Assembly (NCBI GenBank): GCA_017558115.1
Contig: JAFYWG010000058.1
Location: forward strand, 1 to 51,278
Direction of reading: 5' to 3'
Length of the DNA stretch: 51,278 nt
From: Alistipes sp.
GTDB taxonomy: Bacteria > Bacteroidota > Bacteroidia > Bacteroidales > Rikenellaceae
Every line of letters begins with the position of its first letter. Position 1 is the first letter of the stretch. This document shows positions 8,512 through 16,737 of the stretch, one piece after another. The position numbers were made by a program, and so were the translations under genes. The notes under the pieces were generated by a model that saw only the letters and a list, made by a program, of their open reading frames with translations, searched no databases and had not been told where the DNA came from.

Positions 8512-9393
8512 ATGAAGCACGCTTATGTTTTTCCCGGCCAGGGTTCACAGGCCGTGGGTATGGGCAAGGATATCTATGATAACGTGCCCGAGGCAAAGGA
8601 ACTTTTTGAGAAGGCTAATGAGATTCTCGGTTTCCGCATTACAGATATTATGTTCGCTGGCACTCCCGAGGAGTTGAAGCAGACTAAGGTTACACAGCCC
8701 GCAGTATTCCTCCACTCGGTGATTCTCGCTAAGGCACTCGGAGTTAAGCCCGATGCTGTTGCTGGTCACTCGTTGGGTGAGTTCTCGGCATTGGTTGTGG
8801 CTGGTGCACTCTCATTCGAGGATGGTTTGAAGCTCGTTTCGAAGCGCGCAATGGCTATGCAGAAGTGCTGTGAGCAGCAGCCTGGTGGCATGGCAGCGGT
8901 GCTTGGTTTGGACGATAAAACTATTGAGGACGTATGTGCAGCGGTTGAGGGTACTGTTGTTGCTGCAAACTACAACTGCCCCGGTCAGCTCGTAATTTCT
9001 GGCGCTGATGCAGCAGTAGATGAGGCATGCGTAAAGCTCAAGGAGGCTGGCGCACGTCGCGCATTGCGCCTCCCCGTAGGTGGTGCCTTCCACTCACCTC
9101 TTATGGAGCCTGCACGTCAGGAGCTCGAGGCGGCTATTGCCGAGGCGGAGTTCATGACTCCTACTTGTCCTGTGTATCAGAATGTTGACGCTATGCCATA
9201 CACAGATGCAGAGACTATCAAGAAGAACCTTATCGCACAGCTCACAGCGCCCGTACGTTGGACTCAGATTGCCGAGAAGATGATTGCTGATGGCGTTACG
9301 GAGTTCACAGAGCTCGGTCCTGGCAATGTACTCCAGGGTCTTGTGTCAAAGGTTAGCCGTGAGGTTGCCGTAGAGTCCAAGTCTACGCTCTAA
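8512..9393 (+). CDS. fabD: Malonyl-CoA:ACP transacylase (FabD)
   Basis: FabD moves the malonyl group from malonyl-CoA to acyl carrier protein, the entry step for type II fatty acid synthesis in the cytoplasm. The 293-residue protein shows the N-terminal FPGQGSQ motif, the nucleophile Ser87 in GHSLGEF, the catalytic His194 in GAFHSPLM, and the C-terminal ELGPGNVLQGL segment. Length and motifs are those of a complete enzyme. The start at 8512 (MKHAYVFPGQG) is chosen because homologues begin just before FPGQG and because a promoter box lies inside the longer frame. It is a single-gene unit with its own promoter and terminator. Confidence 0.95.
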   Translation: MKHAYVFPGQGSQAVGMGKDIYDNVPEAKELFEKANEILGFRITDIMFAGTPEELKQTKVTQPAVFLHSVILAKALGVKPDAVAGHSLGEFSALVVAGALSFEDGLKLVSKRAMAMQKCCEQQPGGMAAVLGLDDKTIEDVCAAVEGTVVAANYNCPGQLVISGADAAVDEACVKLKEAGARRALRLPVGGAFHSPLMEPARQELEAAIAEAEFMTPTCPVYQNVDAMPYTDAETIKKNLIAQLTAPVRWTQIAEKMIADGVTEFTELGPGNVLQGLVSKVSREVAVESKSTL

Positions 9394-9417
9394 GCGCACT
9401 GCAAATAGCAAATTATT

Positions 9418-9448
9418 GGGTGTCTAACATGAGTTAGGCACCCTTTTT
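9418..9448 (+). terminator. Terminator of fabD
   Basis: An 11-bp stem (9418-9428 with 9433-9443, one G·U pair) closes an ATGA loop and is followed by five T residues. It starts 24 bases after the fabD stop. Confidence 0.9.
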
Positions 9449-9736
9449 GCATGCTTCCAGAAGACTACATTATTAATGTTGATGATTGTAGAGCTATCAC
9501 GAGATGTGGTTTTTTGTAAACGATAACGAATTTTAGTTTGAAATTATTGATGAAAAACTTTGCGAATTGTTATAATTTTTCTATCTTTGTATCGTCTATC
9601 AAGATATTTCCCCTGCATCTTGAGGTCTAAACGATTTTTAGAACTCCGGTATGTAGCGTAATTCTATTTGTAAGGTTTTGATAGCCAGTAATTAAAGAGA
9701 GTATATCGACTTTAGCGACTAACTTGTCACACGAGA
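9449..9736. other. Intergenic region with promoter and long 5' leader
   Basis: I see no gene here. It holds a promoter box at 9592-9599 and then a leader of about 130 bases before the ATG at 9737. The leader contains a 7-bp hairpin (TCAAGAT at 9599-9605 with ATCTTGA at 9617-9623). The rest is AT-rich with no other structure that I can support. Confidence 0.5.
9592..9599 (+). promoter_or_regulatory. -7 box for the OmpA/DUF3575 operon
   Basis: The bases TATCTTTG match TAnnTTTG, and a TTG trimer lies about 22 bases upstream. The implied transcript has a leader of about 130 bases before 9737. Confidence 0.55.
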
Positions 9737-11050
9737 ATGAGTAGAACGAAGAATATATCACTTTTCATTGCAACACTGCTTGTTGCCATGTTGTTGCCTC
9801 TCGGCGTCTCTGCACAGGACGACCGTTTGGCTGAGTCATGGCAGAATAGCGATCGCCATGGTGTGAGCGTGGACTTCCGTGTAAACTCAACCGTAATCGA
9901 TGAGAACTATCGCAATAATGCACTCTTCTTCGATAAGGTCGACTCGCTTGTAAACGTAATCAACAACGACCCAATCCTCGAGATCGTTTCTGTTGAGATT
10001 TGCGGTACCGCATCTCCTGAGGGTCCCGCAGCGATTAACCACCGACTCAGTAACGCCCGTATGATGGCGCTCGATAAGTACTTGCGTTCTCACCTTGAGT
10101 TGCCCGATAGCATCGTGGTGCACAACGATAAGTATATTGCATGGGGTCACCTTGCAGAGCTCATTGAGGCGGATCCTTCGCCTATTGCACGTAAGAGTGA
10201 GGTGCTCGAGATTCTTCATCAGTCAGACCTCAAGGGACGTGACATGAAGGGTCGTGATCAGGATGGTCGTATCAACGCAATCCAGAGAATCGATAATGGC
10301 GTGACATGGAGCATCTTGAACCAGCGCTACTTTGCGCAGATGCGTAACGCTTGGTTTATTATGGTAACCGTGCGCAATGTCGAGCCCGAGCCCGAGCCAC
10401 TACCAGAGATTGTGGAGCCCGAGCCCGTGGCAGAGCCAGAGGTTGTAGAGCCTGAGCCCGAGCCAATGCCTGAGCCCGAGCCTATGGCAGAGCCCAAGGA
10501 TGTGCGTGTGCCCTTGATGAACTTCAAGATTAATGCTGTGGAGGCTGCGGCGCTCATCGCTAACTTCGGTATGGAGTTTAGAATCACTCCTTACCTCTCA
10601 TTTGACGTGATGGGTCACTACTCACCATACGACTATTTCAACGATGCGCGTAAGATTCGCGTGTTCGCTATACAGCCTGAGTTGCGTTACTGGTTTGGTG
10701 AGTCACTCGTGAAGGGTCACTTTGTTGGTGTTCATGTGCCTGTAGCAGGATTCAACATTCAGCTCAACGATAAGTATCGCTATCAGGATCCCAACCGTGC
10801 GTTGTGGGGTGTCGGCGTGAGCTACGGCTACGCTATGCCTCTTGGCAAGAAGGGTAATTGGGGGGTGGAGTTCACAATCGGTGTGGGCTACATGAATCTT
10901 GTGTACGATGTATACGAGGGTGTGCACAATGGTAAGTTGCTCCGTACGGAGAGTAAGCACTACTTCGGTCCTACACGCTTGGGTATCGACTTCTCGTACC
11001 GCATCGACATGAAGAAGAATAACAAGAAGACAAAAACCATTGGAGAGTAA
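9737..11050 (+). CDS. OmpA-like protein with C-terminal DUF3575 barrel
   Basis: The 437-residue product has a signal peptide (1-26, ending VSAQ). An OmpA-like segment (about 42-145) carries the strand VSVDFRVNSTVIDENY and the GTASPEG...LSNARMMALDKYL pattern. A linker of Glu-Pro repeats follows at about 214-254 (PEPEPLPEIVEPEP type). The C-terminal domain (about 262-437) resembles DUF3575, with alternating short strands typical of an outer-membrane barrel. DUF3575 proteins are often found in Mfa/Fim-type fimbrial loci of Bacteroidales. Here no fimbrillin lies beside it, only the lipoprotein at 11050. Its stop overlaps the next start by one base (TAATG), so the two are translationally coupled. 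Confidence 0.85.
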   Translation: MSRTKNISLFIATLLVAMLLPLGVSAQDDRLAESWQNSDRHGVSVDFRVNSTVIDENYRNNALFFDKVDSLVNVINNDPILEIVSVEICGTASPEGPAAINHRLSNARMMALDKYLRSHLELPDSIVVHNDKYIAWGHLAELIEADPSPIARKSEVLEILHQSDLKGRDMKGRDQDGRINAIQRIDNGVTWSILNQRYFAQMRNAWFIMVTVRNVEPEPEPLPEIVEPEPVAEPEVVEPEPEPMPEPEPMAEPKDVRVPLMNFKINAVEAAALIANFGMEFRITPYLSFDVMGHYSPYDYFNDARKIRVFAIQPELRYWFGESLVKGHFVGVHVPVAGFNIQLNDKYRYQDPNRALWGVGVSYGYAMPLGKKGNWGVEFTIGVGYMNLVYDVYEGVHNGKLLRTESKHYFGPTRLGIDFSYRIDMKKNNKKTKTIGE

Positions 11051-12117
11051 TGTTTCGTGCAGTTAGACATATAACATTGATGATGTTGTCGCTACTTGCG
11101 TTTGTGAGTTGCGATAAGACCATCCATGAGTATCCCGGTGAGGCGAATATTGAGCTTACCGTGCGCTGCTCTGTGGACCTTACTCCTCCTGAGTACTTCG
11201 CAACTGTGGAGTGCGATGCCGAGAATGGTACATCGTATGTGGTGCGTGCGCAGAACGTTGAGCCTCAGGGTACACGATTTACCGAGCCTGTATGCTTGCG
11301 CTACATTATCGACCTATATCGTGAGACATCATCGAGCTCTAAGTTTGTAGAGCGTAAGGTGCTCTTTGCAGATGTCAACGATCCTAATCCTCAGGCTATC
11401 ACATCGTTTAAGGTAGAGGCTGCAAAGTACAAGGTGCTCGTATGGTGTGACTATGTTCAGGACGATGTTCGCGAGTCGTGGTACTATATCACCGATGATC
11501 TTACAAAGATTTTGTACTCTGATATAGAGGTAGTTGATAACAACGATAAGGACGTATTCACCAACATGATGAATGTTGACCTTACTGATTACTACTACGC
11601 CGATGGTGACCACCATATTGTCTACGATATTGACCTACAGCGTCCTAAGGGTCGTTTGAAGTGTATCACAACCGATATGGATGACTACCTCAAGAACGAT
11701 AACGCTACGGTAGATGAGATTACGGCTGTTGTTACCTACGTGCAGTACGTATCTGCGGGTTACAACGTCGAGGAGCAGCGTCCTAACTACTTCGAGCCAA
11801 CACGTACCTTTGTTAGCAAGGCGCGAGTAGATGAGGATGGTAAGCTTGAGTTGTGCTACGACTATGTCTTTGTGAATGGTAAGCAGACAAACGTAAAGAT
11901 TAACTTTGGCTTCTATCGCGGTGATGTTACTATTACTGATAGAGGTGAGATTATCGCTGATAACCCCATCAGTACATGGTCGGGTATCGTTGTTCCCCTC
12001 CAGCGTAACCGCGAGACCGTCATCGAGGGCCGTATGCTTACAGCGTCGTTCGGTACAGGTGGTATCGGTATCGACCCCGGTTTCGAGAACGAGATTGTCA
12101 TTCCTTGGGGTGACTAA
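11050..12117 (+). CDS. Fimbrial-accessory-like lipoprotein (DUF6562-like)
   Basis: The 355-residue product has a lipobox ending FVSC (Cys21) followed by DKTIHEYPGE. The body is all beta. A first domain (about 30-145) carries a KVLVWCDYV strand and a second (about 170-345) carries RPKGRLKCITTD. These recall DUF6562 and FimB/Mfa2-type proteins, which serve as fimbrial anchors or accessory subunits. Assignment to DUF6562 is from memory and moderate. It overlaps the OmpA/DUF3575 gene by one base and ends in a conserved-looking EIVIPWGD tail. A terminator follows at 12197-12234. No pilin gene is visible within several kb, so it may work with a remote locus or as a non-fimbrial pair. Confidence 0.75.
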   Translation: MFRAVRHITLMMLSLLAFVSCDKTIHEYPGEANIELTVRCSVDLTPPEYFATVECDAENGTSYVVRAQNVEPQGTRFTEPVCLRYIIDLYRETSSSSKFVERKVLFADVNDPNPQAITSFKVEAAKYKVLVWCDYVQDDVRESWYYITDDLTKILYSDIEVVDNNDKDVFTNMMNVDLTDYYYADGDHHIVYDIDLQRPKGRLKCITTDMDDYLKNDNATVDEITAVVTYVQYVSAGYNVEEQRPNYFEPTRTFVSKARVDEDGKLELCYDYVFVNGKQTNVKINFGFYRGDVTITDRGEIIADNPISTWSGIVVPLQRNRETVIEGRMLTASFGTGGIGIDPGFENEIVIPWGD

Positions 12118-12196
12118 TGCTTGTCTGGGGTGCCACGTTCGTAGTCTATAATATCGGATACGTGTTTACGGCATAAAGAAGAGATGAATGTGATAT

Positions 12197-12234
12197 AAGA
12201 TGTCTTTGGGTAGGACCTTGAGACATCTTTTTTT
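12197..12234 (+). terminator. Terminator of the OmpA/DUF3575 operon
   Basis: A 9-bp stem (AAGATGTCT at 12197-12205 with AGACATCTT at 12221-12229) encloses a loop that can add GGT/ACC pairs. A run of eight or more T residues follows. Confidence 0.85.
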
Positions 12235-12362
12235 TGTTTTGTGGGGTGGCTCTTATGGACTCTGATTTGTCGTAACGCCTGCAATGGCGAGTCTTGTTTG
12301 GTGGTCAGAGTATAGTGTCATTGCCAATTACCAATTACTAATTACGCACAATAATTAAAGAA

Positions 12363-12386
12363 GGGCTACCCTGCGAAGGATAGCCC
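12363..12386 (-). terminator. Terminator of the 12410-13207 gene
   Basis: GGGCTA pairs with TAGCCC, and after one position that is a G·U pair only on the minus strand the stem continues to a GCGA loop. Its U-tract is weak. It lies about 24 bases after the stop of the minus-strand lipoprotein gene. Confidence 0.6.
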
Positions 12387-12409
12387 CATGTGTGTGATGT
12401 GTAGTATCT

Positions 12410-13207
12410 TTACTCCTTATCTACGTTGAAGACCAAGTATGCGCCGTCTGTAATTATGTGCTTCAGCTCGCCATTAGACTTAAATTCATAGTCGAAGATG
12501 GGCATCTGCTCGTCGCCCATGGAGATAGCCTTCAGGAAGCCGTGGTTTTTCTTGCCAAAGAGGCCTGTGTTTACCGTGATAAGCTCGCACAAGTAGGGGC
12601 AGAGGAAGGTGCAGCCGTGGAAGATGTCGATATTGTAGATATTACCCTCTGTGGTGTATTCGTAGGTGAATGCATATGTCTCGTCCACCATATCCGACGT
12701 TACCCTATATATACTACCATTCTTCCACTCGTAGTTTAGAGTCATTGTCTCCATGTCACCAATGCGTGCGGTATACTTCTGCAACTCGTTGGCCTTGTTA
12801 TAGGTGTACTCCTCCACCATACCATCAGCCTCGCTGCCATAGACGGCGCGGGTAATGGCGCCGTAGCTGTTTAGTGTACACTCTATGCTGCCAGTTTCGC
12901 CGTCGTAGAGATAGTTGATGGTGGCAGTGCCATTGCCATACTTAATGCTGATTTTTGGGTCTAAAATCTCCTCTCCGTCATCGTAGTAGAGGTGGGCGAT
13001 GTCCGTGAGGCGAAGGTCGCTATCATAGTTGAATAGTACCGCGGAGTCGAATTCTCCTGAGCCAGGTGTGCCAACGTAGGCCTCGATGTCATGTACAACC
13101 TGTAGGCAAATGCCACCTAATACGTTTGGTGTCTCATCGTTCTTCTTGTTGCAGGCGATGCTCATAACAGCGATGAGCAATACACAGAAAATTGTTCTTA
13201 CTCTCAT
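12410..13207 (-). CDS. YD-repeat-like lipoprotein (DUF4595-like)
   Basis: The 265-residue product has a signal peptide ending SIAC (Cys19) followed by NKKNDE. The body contains repeated strands of the form FNYDSDLRLTDI, EYTYNKANELQKYT and TYEYTTEGNIYNI. This is the YD/RHS-like pattern found in DUF4595 and related Bacteroidetes lipoproteins. No enzyme motif is seen. It is a single gene with a clear promoter (13251-13282) and a terminator. A surface location and a binding or structural role are inferences from the family. Assignment to DUF4595 specifically is moderate. Confidence 0.75.
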   Translation of the reverse strand: MRVRTIFCVLLIAVMSIACNKKNDETPNVLGGICLQVVHDIEAYVGTPGSGEFDSAVLFNYDSDLRLTDIAHLYYDDGEEILDPKISIKYGNGTATINYLYDGETGSIECTLNSYGAITRAVYGSEADGMVEEYTYNKANELQKYTARIGDMETMTLNYEWKNGSIYRVTSDMVDETYAFTYEYTTEGNIYNIDIFHGCTFLCPYLCELITVNTGLFGKKNHGFLKAISMGDEQMPIFDYEFKSNGELKHIITDGAYLVFNVDKE

Positions 13208-13250
13208 AATCCCTATTTTTTAATGTTGATTCTCTGCTATTTAACTAATG

Positions 13251-13282
13251 CAAATATAGGAAGTATGTTTAGATTATCCAAA
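13251..13282 (-). promoter_or_regulatory. Promoter of the YD-repeat-like lipoprotein
   Basis: On the minus strand TTTG (13282-13279), 20 bases and TATATTTG (13258-13251) form a full Bacteroidetes promoter, 44 bases before the start at 13207. Confidence 0.75.
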
Positions 13283-13348
13283 TTTTAGGCTGTCAAATAT
13301 TTCCGCATGACTGTGCCTAATGCTCTAAAACCCAGCACGTTGCGAGAC

Positions 13349-13394
13349 GGATTTTTATAGGTTTTTCATAGTGTTGAATATCAGTAAGTTAGGC
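13349..13394. repeat. Dispersed intergenic repeat, copy A
   Basis: This stretch aligns with 20247-20293 over about 46 bases. The two share an identical 13-base core, GTTTTTCATAGTG (13361-13373 and 20259-20271), followed by a TGA..TCAG..AGTTA pattern. It lies in the gap after the GNAT gene's terminator-like hairpin and shows no coding sense. Confidence 0.6.
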
Positions 13395-13430
13395 GTATGG
13401 CATATCTAATAGTCTGATAAATAAAGAGTT

Positions 13431-13455
13431 AGGTTGCAAGCAATGCTTGCAACCT
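13431..13455 (-). terminator. Hairpin after the ROK/GNAT operon
   Basis: A perfect 11-bp stem (AGGTTGCAAGC, 13431-13441, with 13445-13455) has an AAT loop. It lies 35 bases after the GNAT stop. The following minus-strand sequence is only moderately U-rich, so termination is likely but not certain. Confidence 0.6.
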
Positions 13456-13489
13456 ATGCTAAATATGGAAAATGTCGTCAGTGGGTAGT

Positions 13490-14011
13490 TTACAGCATAC
13501 ACTGGTATTCGAGTTGGTCGGTGTAGCCATTGTGGCGGCGGAGCCATGCCTTGCGTGTGCCACAGAGTTCGAAACCGCAACCCTCGAATAGAGCTATGCT
13601 CGCCTCGTTGTCTGCCGCTACGCTTGCCCAAATCTGCTTTAGTGCAAGGGTGTCGCGGGCGTATGTCTTGATAGCCTCGATAGCGGCATGTGCATATCCC
13701 TTACCACGTGCCTCGGGGGCGTAGATAAGGATGCCGATGCCGAAGCGTAGGTGTTGTGGGTCGAAGTCGAGAATGTCGAGCGTGCCCACGGCGATGCCCT
13801 CCACCTCGATGATTAGGCGCATCTGCTTCGTGGCGTAGAGGTCGTAGCTCTGCTCCTCGACAAACTGAGCTATGCGCTGGAGGGATAGGGGTGCTGTGGT
13901 GCCACCAACACGCCACACCTCGGGGTCGTTCTCCCAGAGGTACATGGGCTCGATGTCGCTGGGCTCAAGGGCACGCAGACGGCAGGAGGGTAGTGCTGTG
14001 GCGATAGTCAT
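13490..14011 (-). CDS. GNAT-family N-acetyltransferase
   Basis: The 173-residue protein has the GNAT fold order of the RimJ/RimL/SpeG branch. It has an N-terminal CRLRALEPSDIEPMYLWEND segment, the central beta strands (MRLIIEVEGIAVGTLDI), the acetyl-CoA pyrophosphate loop RGKGYA (about 120-125), and the C-terminal NEASIALFEGCGFE motif. It would transfer an acetyl group from acetyl-CoA to an amine, possibly a polyamine or a ribosomal or cell-wall substrate; the acceptor cannot be read from sequence. The gene starts one base after the stop of the ROK regulator, so the two are co-transcribed. A strong hairpin follows at 13431-13455. Confidence 0.9.
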   Translation of the reverse strand: MTIATALPSCRLRALEPSDIEPMYLWENDPEVWRVGGTTAPLSLQRIAQFVEEQSYDLYATKQMRLIIEVEGIAVGTLDILDFDPQHLRFGIGILIYAPEARGKGYAHAAIEAIKTYARDTLALKQIWASVAADNEASIALFEGCGFELCGTRKAWLRRHNGYTDQLEYQCML

Positions 14012-14012
14012 A

Positions 14013-15242
14013 TTACAAGCCGATAACCTTGTTGCGGATAAGCATAGCCACGCCCCAAGCGTTAGAGCTATCGCTCATCTTCGATACGCGGAACTTGGTG
14101 TCCTTATATACAAGGTTGAGTGAGTACTTATTTGTCGACGACTTCAATGGTAGCATCAAGTATTCGCCTGCCATGGCGAGGTTGCCGCCCACAATAACCG
14201 TCTCAGGGTTGAAGGTGTTGATGAGGAAGGCCACGGCCTTACCTACCTTCTCGCCCGCCTCCTCAATAAGCTCGATGGCGAGGTTGTCGTCGTTGCGTGC
14301 AGCGGCGATGATGTCGTTGATATGGATGCTCTCACCGCGGTCGTACATCTCACGAAGGTGGGTGTTTACACCACGCTCGATGAGGTCTACGATCTTATTC
14401 TCCAATGCTATACCCGACACCTCGGTCTCGAGGCAGCCCTTCTTGCCACATGCGCAGATGATCTCGTTGTCGAAGAAGGGGATATGTCCAAACTCGCCAG
14501 CAAAGCCATTCTTGCCGTAGTAGAGCTTGCCGTCGATGACGATGCCGATGGCCACGCCGCGACCCATGTGTAGGTAGATGACGTTGCTCTCGTTCTTGGC
14601 CTTGCCTGTGGTGTACTCGGCGTAGCAGCGTGCGCGGGTGTCGTTCTCGAGCATCACGCGTATGCCTATGCGCGCAGAGATAATGTCGGTAAGTGACTCC
14701 TCGCTTGATGTGAAGTACTTGTACGAGCGACCAGTCTCGGGGTTCACGCGGCCTACGATAGAGACGCCCACGCCCAATATCTTCTCGCGGTCAACGCCCG
14801 ATGTGGCGATGAAGTTCTCGATATTCTGGCATATGCGCTCAAGACACTGGGGGCGGTCGACGAGCTCGAAGCTATTGTCGGTATGCTCCAAGATGATGTT
14901 GTTTTGAAGGTCCGTGATGACATATGCCATGTGGTCTCGCGCCACGTTTATGCCGGCGAAGTAGATGGCCGAGTTTGCCAAGCCGAAGACATTGGGACGG
15001 CGGCCACCAGGAGTTTCGACCTTGCCGAGGTCGATGACGATGCTGTCGTCAACGAGCTCCTGCACGAGCTTAGTCATTGTAGGCACGCTGATGTGCAACT
15101 CGCGTGTAAGCTCCGAGAGTGTAGACTCGCCATTGAGGGCCATGTAGGCGATGATATTTCGCTTTATGATGTTGTTCTTGTGGTTGATACCCTTGAGGTT
15201 TGCCTCGGCATCTAAATTGAAATACTTCGCAAGTGATGTCAT
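14013..15242 (-). CDS. ROK-family transcriptional regulator (NagC/XylR type)
   Basis: The 409-residue protein has an N-terminal winged HTH (about 24-72: STLSELTRELHISVPTMTKL) followed by a ROK sugar-binding domain. ROK zinc-site residues are visible: His253 in GEFGH and Cys263, Cys265, Cys270 in CACGKKGC. The sugar-contact motif ENDTRA (199-204) is present. The first phosphate-binding loop is degenerate (INVARDHM), which fits a regulator and not a kinase. Relatives repress or activate amino-sugar or xylose genes in response to a sugar ligand. No sugar-use genes are adjacent, so its target is unknown and may be itself plus the GNAT gene downstream. A TATCTTTG box lies at 15274-15281. Confidence 0.92.
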   Translation of the reverse strand: MTSLAKYFNLDAEANLKGINHKNNIIKRNIIAYMALNGESTLSELTRELHISVPTMTKLVQELVDDSIVIDLGKVETPGGRRPNVFGLANSAIYFAGINVARDHMAYVITDLQNNIILEHTDNSFELVDRPQCLERICQNIENFIATSGVDREKILGVGVSIVGRVNPETGRSYKYFTSSEESLTDIISARIGIRVMLENDTRARCYAEYTTGKAKNESNVIYLHMGRGVAIGIVIDGKLYYGKNGFAGEFGHIPFFDNEIICACGKKGCLETEVSGIALENKIVDLIERGVNTHLREMYDRGESIHINDIIAAARNDDNLAIELIEEAGEKVGKAVAFLINTFNPETVIVGGNLAMAGEYLMLPLKSSTNKYSLNLVYKDTKFRVSKMSDSSNAWGVAMLIRNKVIGL

Positions 15243-15273
15243 GTCAGTATCGTAGATTATTAGTTTCGTAAGA

Positions 15274-15281
15274 CAAAGATA
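15274..15281 (-). promoter_or_regulatory. -7 box for the ROK regulator operon
   Basis: On the minus strand the bases read TATCTTTG, 32 bases before the start at 15242. No clean TTTG is seen at -33. Confidence 0.55.
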
Positions 15282-15448
15282 ATAAAATTTTTTTGAAATT
15301 ATCTATAAAAAATTAAATAATTCTACGGGGTGAGGCGATTTTGTGGATTTTTTTGGAGGGGGAGGGTAGGGTGGTGTGTAGTGACAGGAGGGGCGAAACA
15401 ATGAGAACTCTTGGGGATATGTCGAAGATGCCCACCCCCCCTTGCCAT

Positions 15449-15483
15449 AAAAAAAATAAGAGCCGCATCAACGATGCGACTCT
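15449..15483 (-). terminator. Terminator of rpmE2
   Basis: An 11-bp stem (15459-15469 with 15473-15483) has an AAC loop. Its only mismatch becomes G·U on the minus strand. Six or more A residues at 15449-15456 give the U-tract. It starts 23 bases after the rpmE2 stop. Confidence 0.85.
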
Positions 15484-15505
15484 AACCTTTCCTGGTAGCA
15501 CTGAA

Positions 15506-15766
15506 CTACTTCTTCTTATCGTAGCGCTTTGCGTAACGGCTCATAAACTTATCCACACGACCAGCGGTGTCTACCAACTTCATCTTACCTGTGTAGAAAG
15601 GGTGAGATGTGTTAGAGATTTCCATCTTATACACGGGATAGGTTTCGCCGTTCACCTCGATGGTCTCTTTTGTCGAAACGGCGGACCTGCACAAAAACAC
15701 GTGGTCATTCGACATATCCTTGAATGCCACTAAACGATAATTCTCTGGATGAATACCCTTTTTCAT
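15506..15766 (-). CDS. rpmE2: 50S ribosomal protein bL31, type B
   Basis: The 86-residue protein matches bL31 type B in length and in its landmarks: the N-terminal MKKGIHPENYRLVAFKDMS, the TYPVYKMEISNTSHPFYTG centre and the DKFMSRYAKRY end. It lacks the CxxC zinc site of type A L31, as expected for this form. It is a structural protein of the large subunit near the central protuberance. The gene stands alone with a clear promoter (15813-15843), divergent from mqnA, and a terminator. Confidence 0.95.
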   Translation of the reverse strand: MKKGIHPENYRLVAFKDMSNDHVFLCRSAVSTKETIEVNGETYPVYKMEISNTSHPFYTGKMKLVDTAGRVDKFMSRYAKRYDKKK

Positions 15767-15812
15767 TTTCGTCTTTTTGTTATAATTAATATTGCAATAA
15801 TTAATTCGCCGG

Positions 15813-15843
15813 CAAAGGTAACACTTTTTTTCTTTTCTGCAAC
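15813..15843 (-). promoter_or_regulatory. Promoter of rpmE2
   Basis: On the minus strand GTTG (15843-15840), 19 bases and TACCTTTG (15820-15813) form a nearly consensus Bacteroidetes promoter, 47 bases before the start. Confidence 0.7.
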
Positions 15844-15870
15844 ACCCGCGAGCATTTTTTCTCTATTTTC

Positions 15871-15901
15871 TTTGCCGACAACAATTTTTTTTCTACCTTT
15901 G
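15871..15901 (+). promoter_or_regulatory. Promoter of mqnA
   Basis: TTTG (15871-15874), exactly 19 bases and TACCTTTG (15894-15901) make a consensus Bacteroidetes promoter. It is divergent from, and about 28 bases away from, the rpmE2 promoter. Confidence 0.8.
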
Positions 15902-15966
15902 CACTGATATTGTGGTTGAGAAATGACCACAAAGAGTGTCTAACCAAGGGTAAGTAGCTATGGACG

Positions 15967-16737
15967 ATGGATTTCATTCCAAAAATAACCGCAGTGTCGT
16001 ATCTCAATACGATTCCCTTCGTCTATGGACTAAAGCACGCAGATAACCTACGTGCCGAACTTACGTTAGCACCTCCCGCCGACTGCGCGCGCAACTTCAT
16101 AGAGGGTAAGGCCGACATAGCGCTCCTCCCCGCCGCCGTAGTTCCAACACTCCCCGATGCACATATCATCACCGACTATTGCATAGGTGCCGTGGGTGCC
16201 GTGCGCACTGTTACGGTGATGTCGAACCACCCAATCAACGATGTTAAGCGCATATGGCTCGATGCTCATTCGCGCACATCTGTGCAGTTGTGTGGCTACC
16301 TTGCTAAGCATAAGTGGCGCATAGAGCCAGAGTGGTTGGCCATGAGTGACTATAGCCGTGTGGAAAAGCCTGAGGAGGGTGATGCCTTCCTGCTTATCGG
16401 CGACAAGGTCTTTGGCTATGAGGGCCGCTTTCCTTATATATATGACCTCGCGGTAGAGTGGCGCGAGGCTACGAAGTTACCCTTCGCCTTTGCTGTATGG
16501 GTGGCACGCAAGGGTGTGCCCAACGAGGTGACCGACGCGTTGCAGCATGCTCTAACGTTTGGTGTGGAGCACACATGGGAGGCTATTACGGAGTCTGCCT
16601 ATATGGGTAAGGACAATGGTCTTACGGCATATGAATATCTCACGCGCAATATAGACTTCATCCTCGACGAGGAGAAGCATCGTGCACTTAAGAAGTTCTG
16701 GGATTCGGGCATACGCATAGAGCCGCGATCCTACTAA
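15967..16737 (+). CDS. mqnA: Chorismate dehydratase, futalosine menaquinone pathway (MqnA)
   Basis: MqnA converts chorismate to 3-enolpyruvyl-benzoate, the first step of the futalosine route to menaquinone. The 256-residue protein shows the family's AVSYLNTIPFVYGL start, the GKADIALLPAAVVP segment and the later VKRIWLDAHSRTSVQL motif. These fit a periplasmic-binding-protein-like fold without a signal peptide. MqnD is a paralogue of similar fold, but the N-terminal motif and length favour MqnA. The ATG at 15967 is in frame and directly precedes the conserved start; an ATG at 15960 is out of frame. No other mqn genes lie nearby. Confidence 0.88.
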   Translation: MDFIPKITAVSYLNTIPFVYGLKHADNLRAELTLAPPADCARNFIEGKADIALLPAAVVPTLPDAHIITDYCIGAVGAVRTVTVMSNHPINDVKRIWLDAHSRTSVQLCGYLAKHKWRIEPEWLAMSDYSRVEKPEEGDAFLLIGDKVFGYEGRFPYIYDLAVEWREATKLPFAFAVWVARKGVPNEVTDALQHALTFGVEHTWEAITESAYMGKDNGLTAYEYLTRNIDFILDEEKHRALKKFWDSGIRIEPRSY

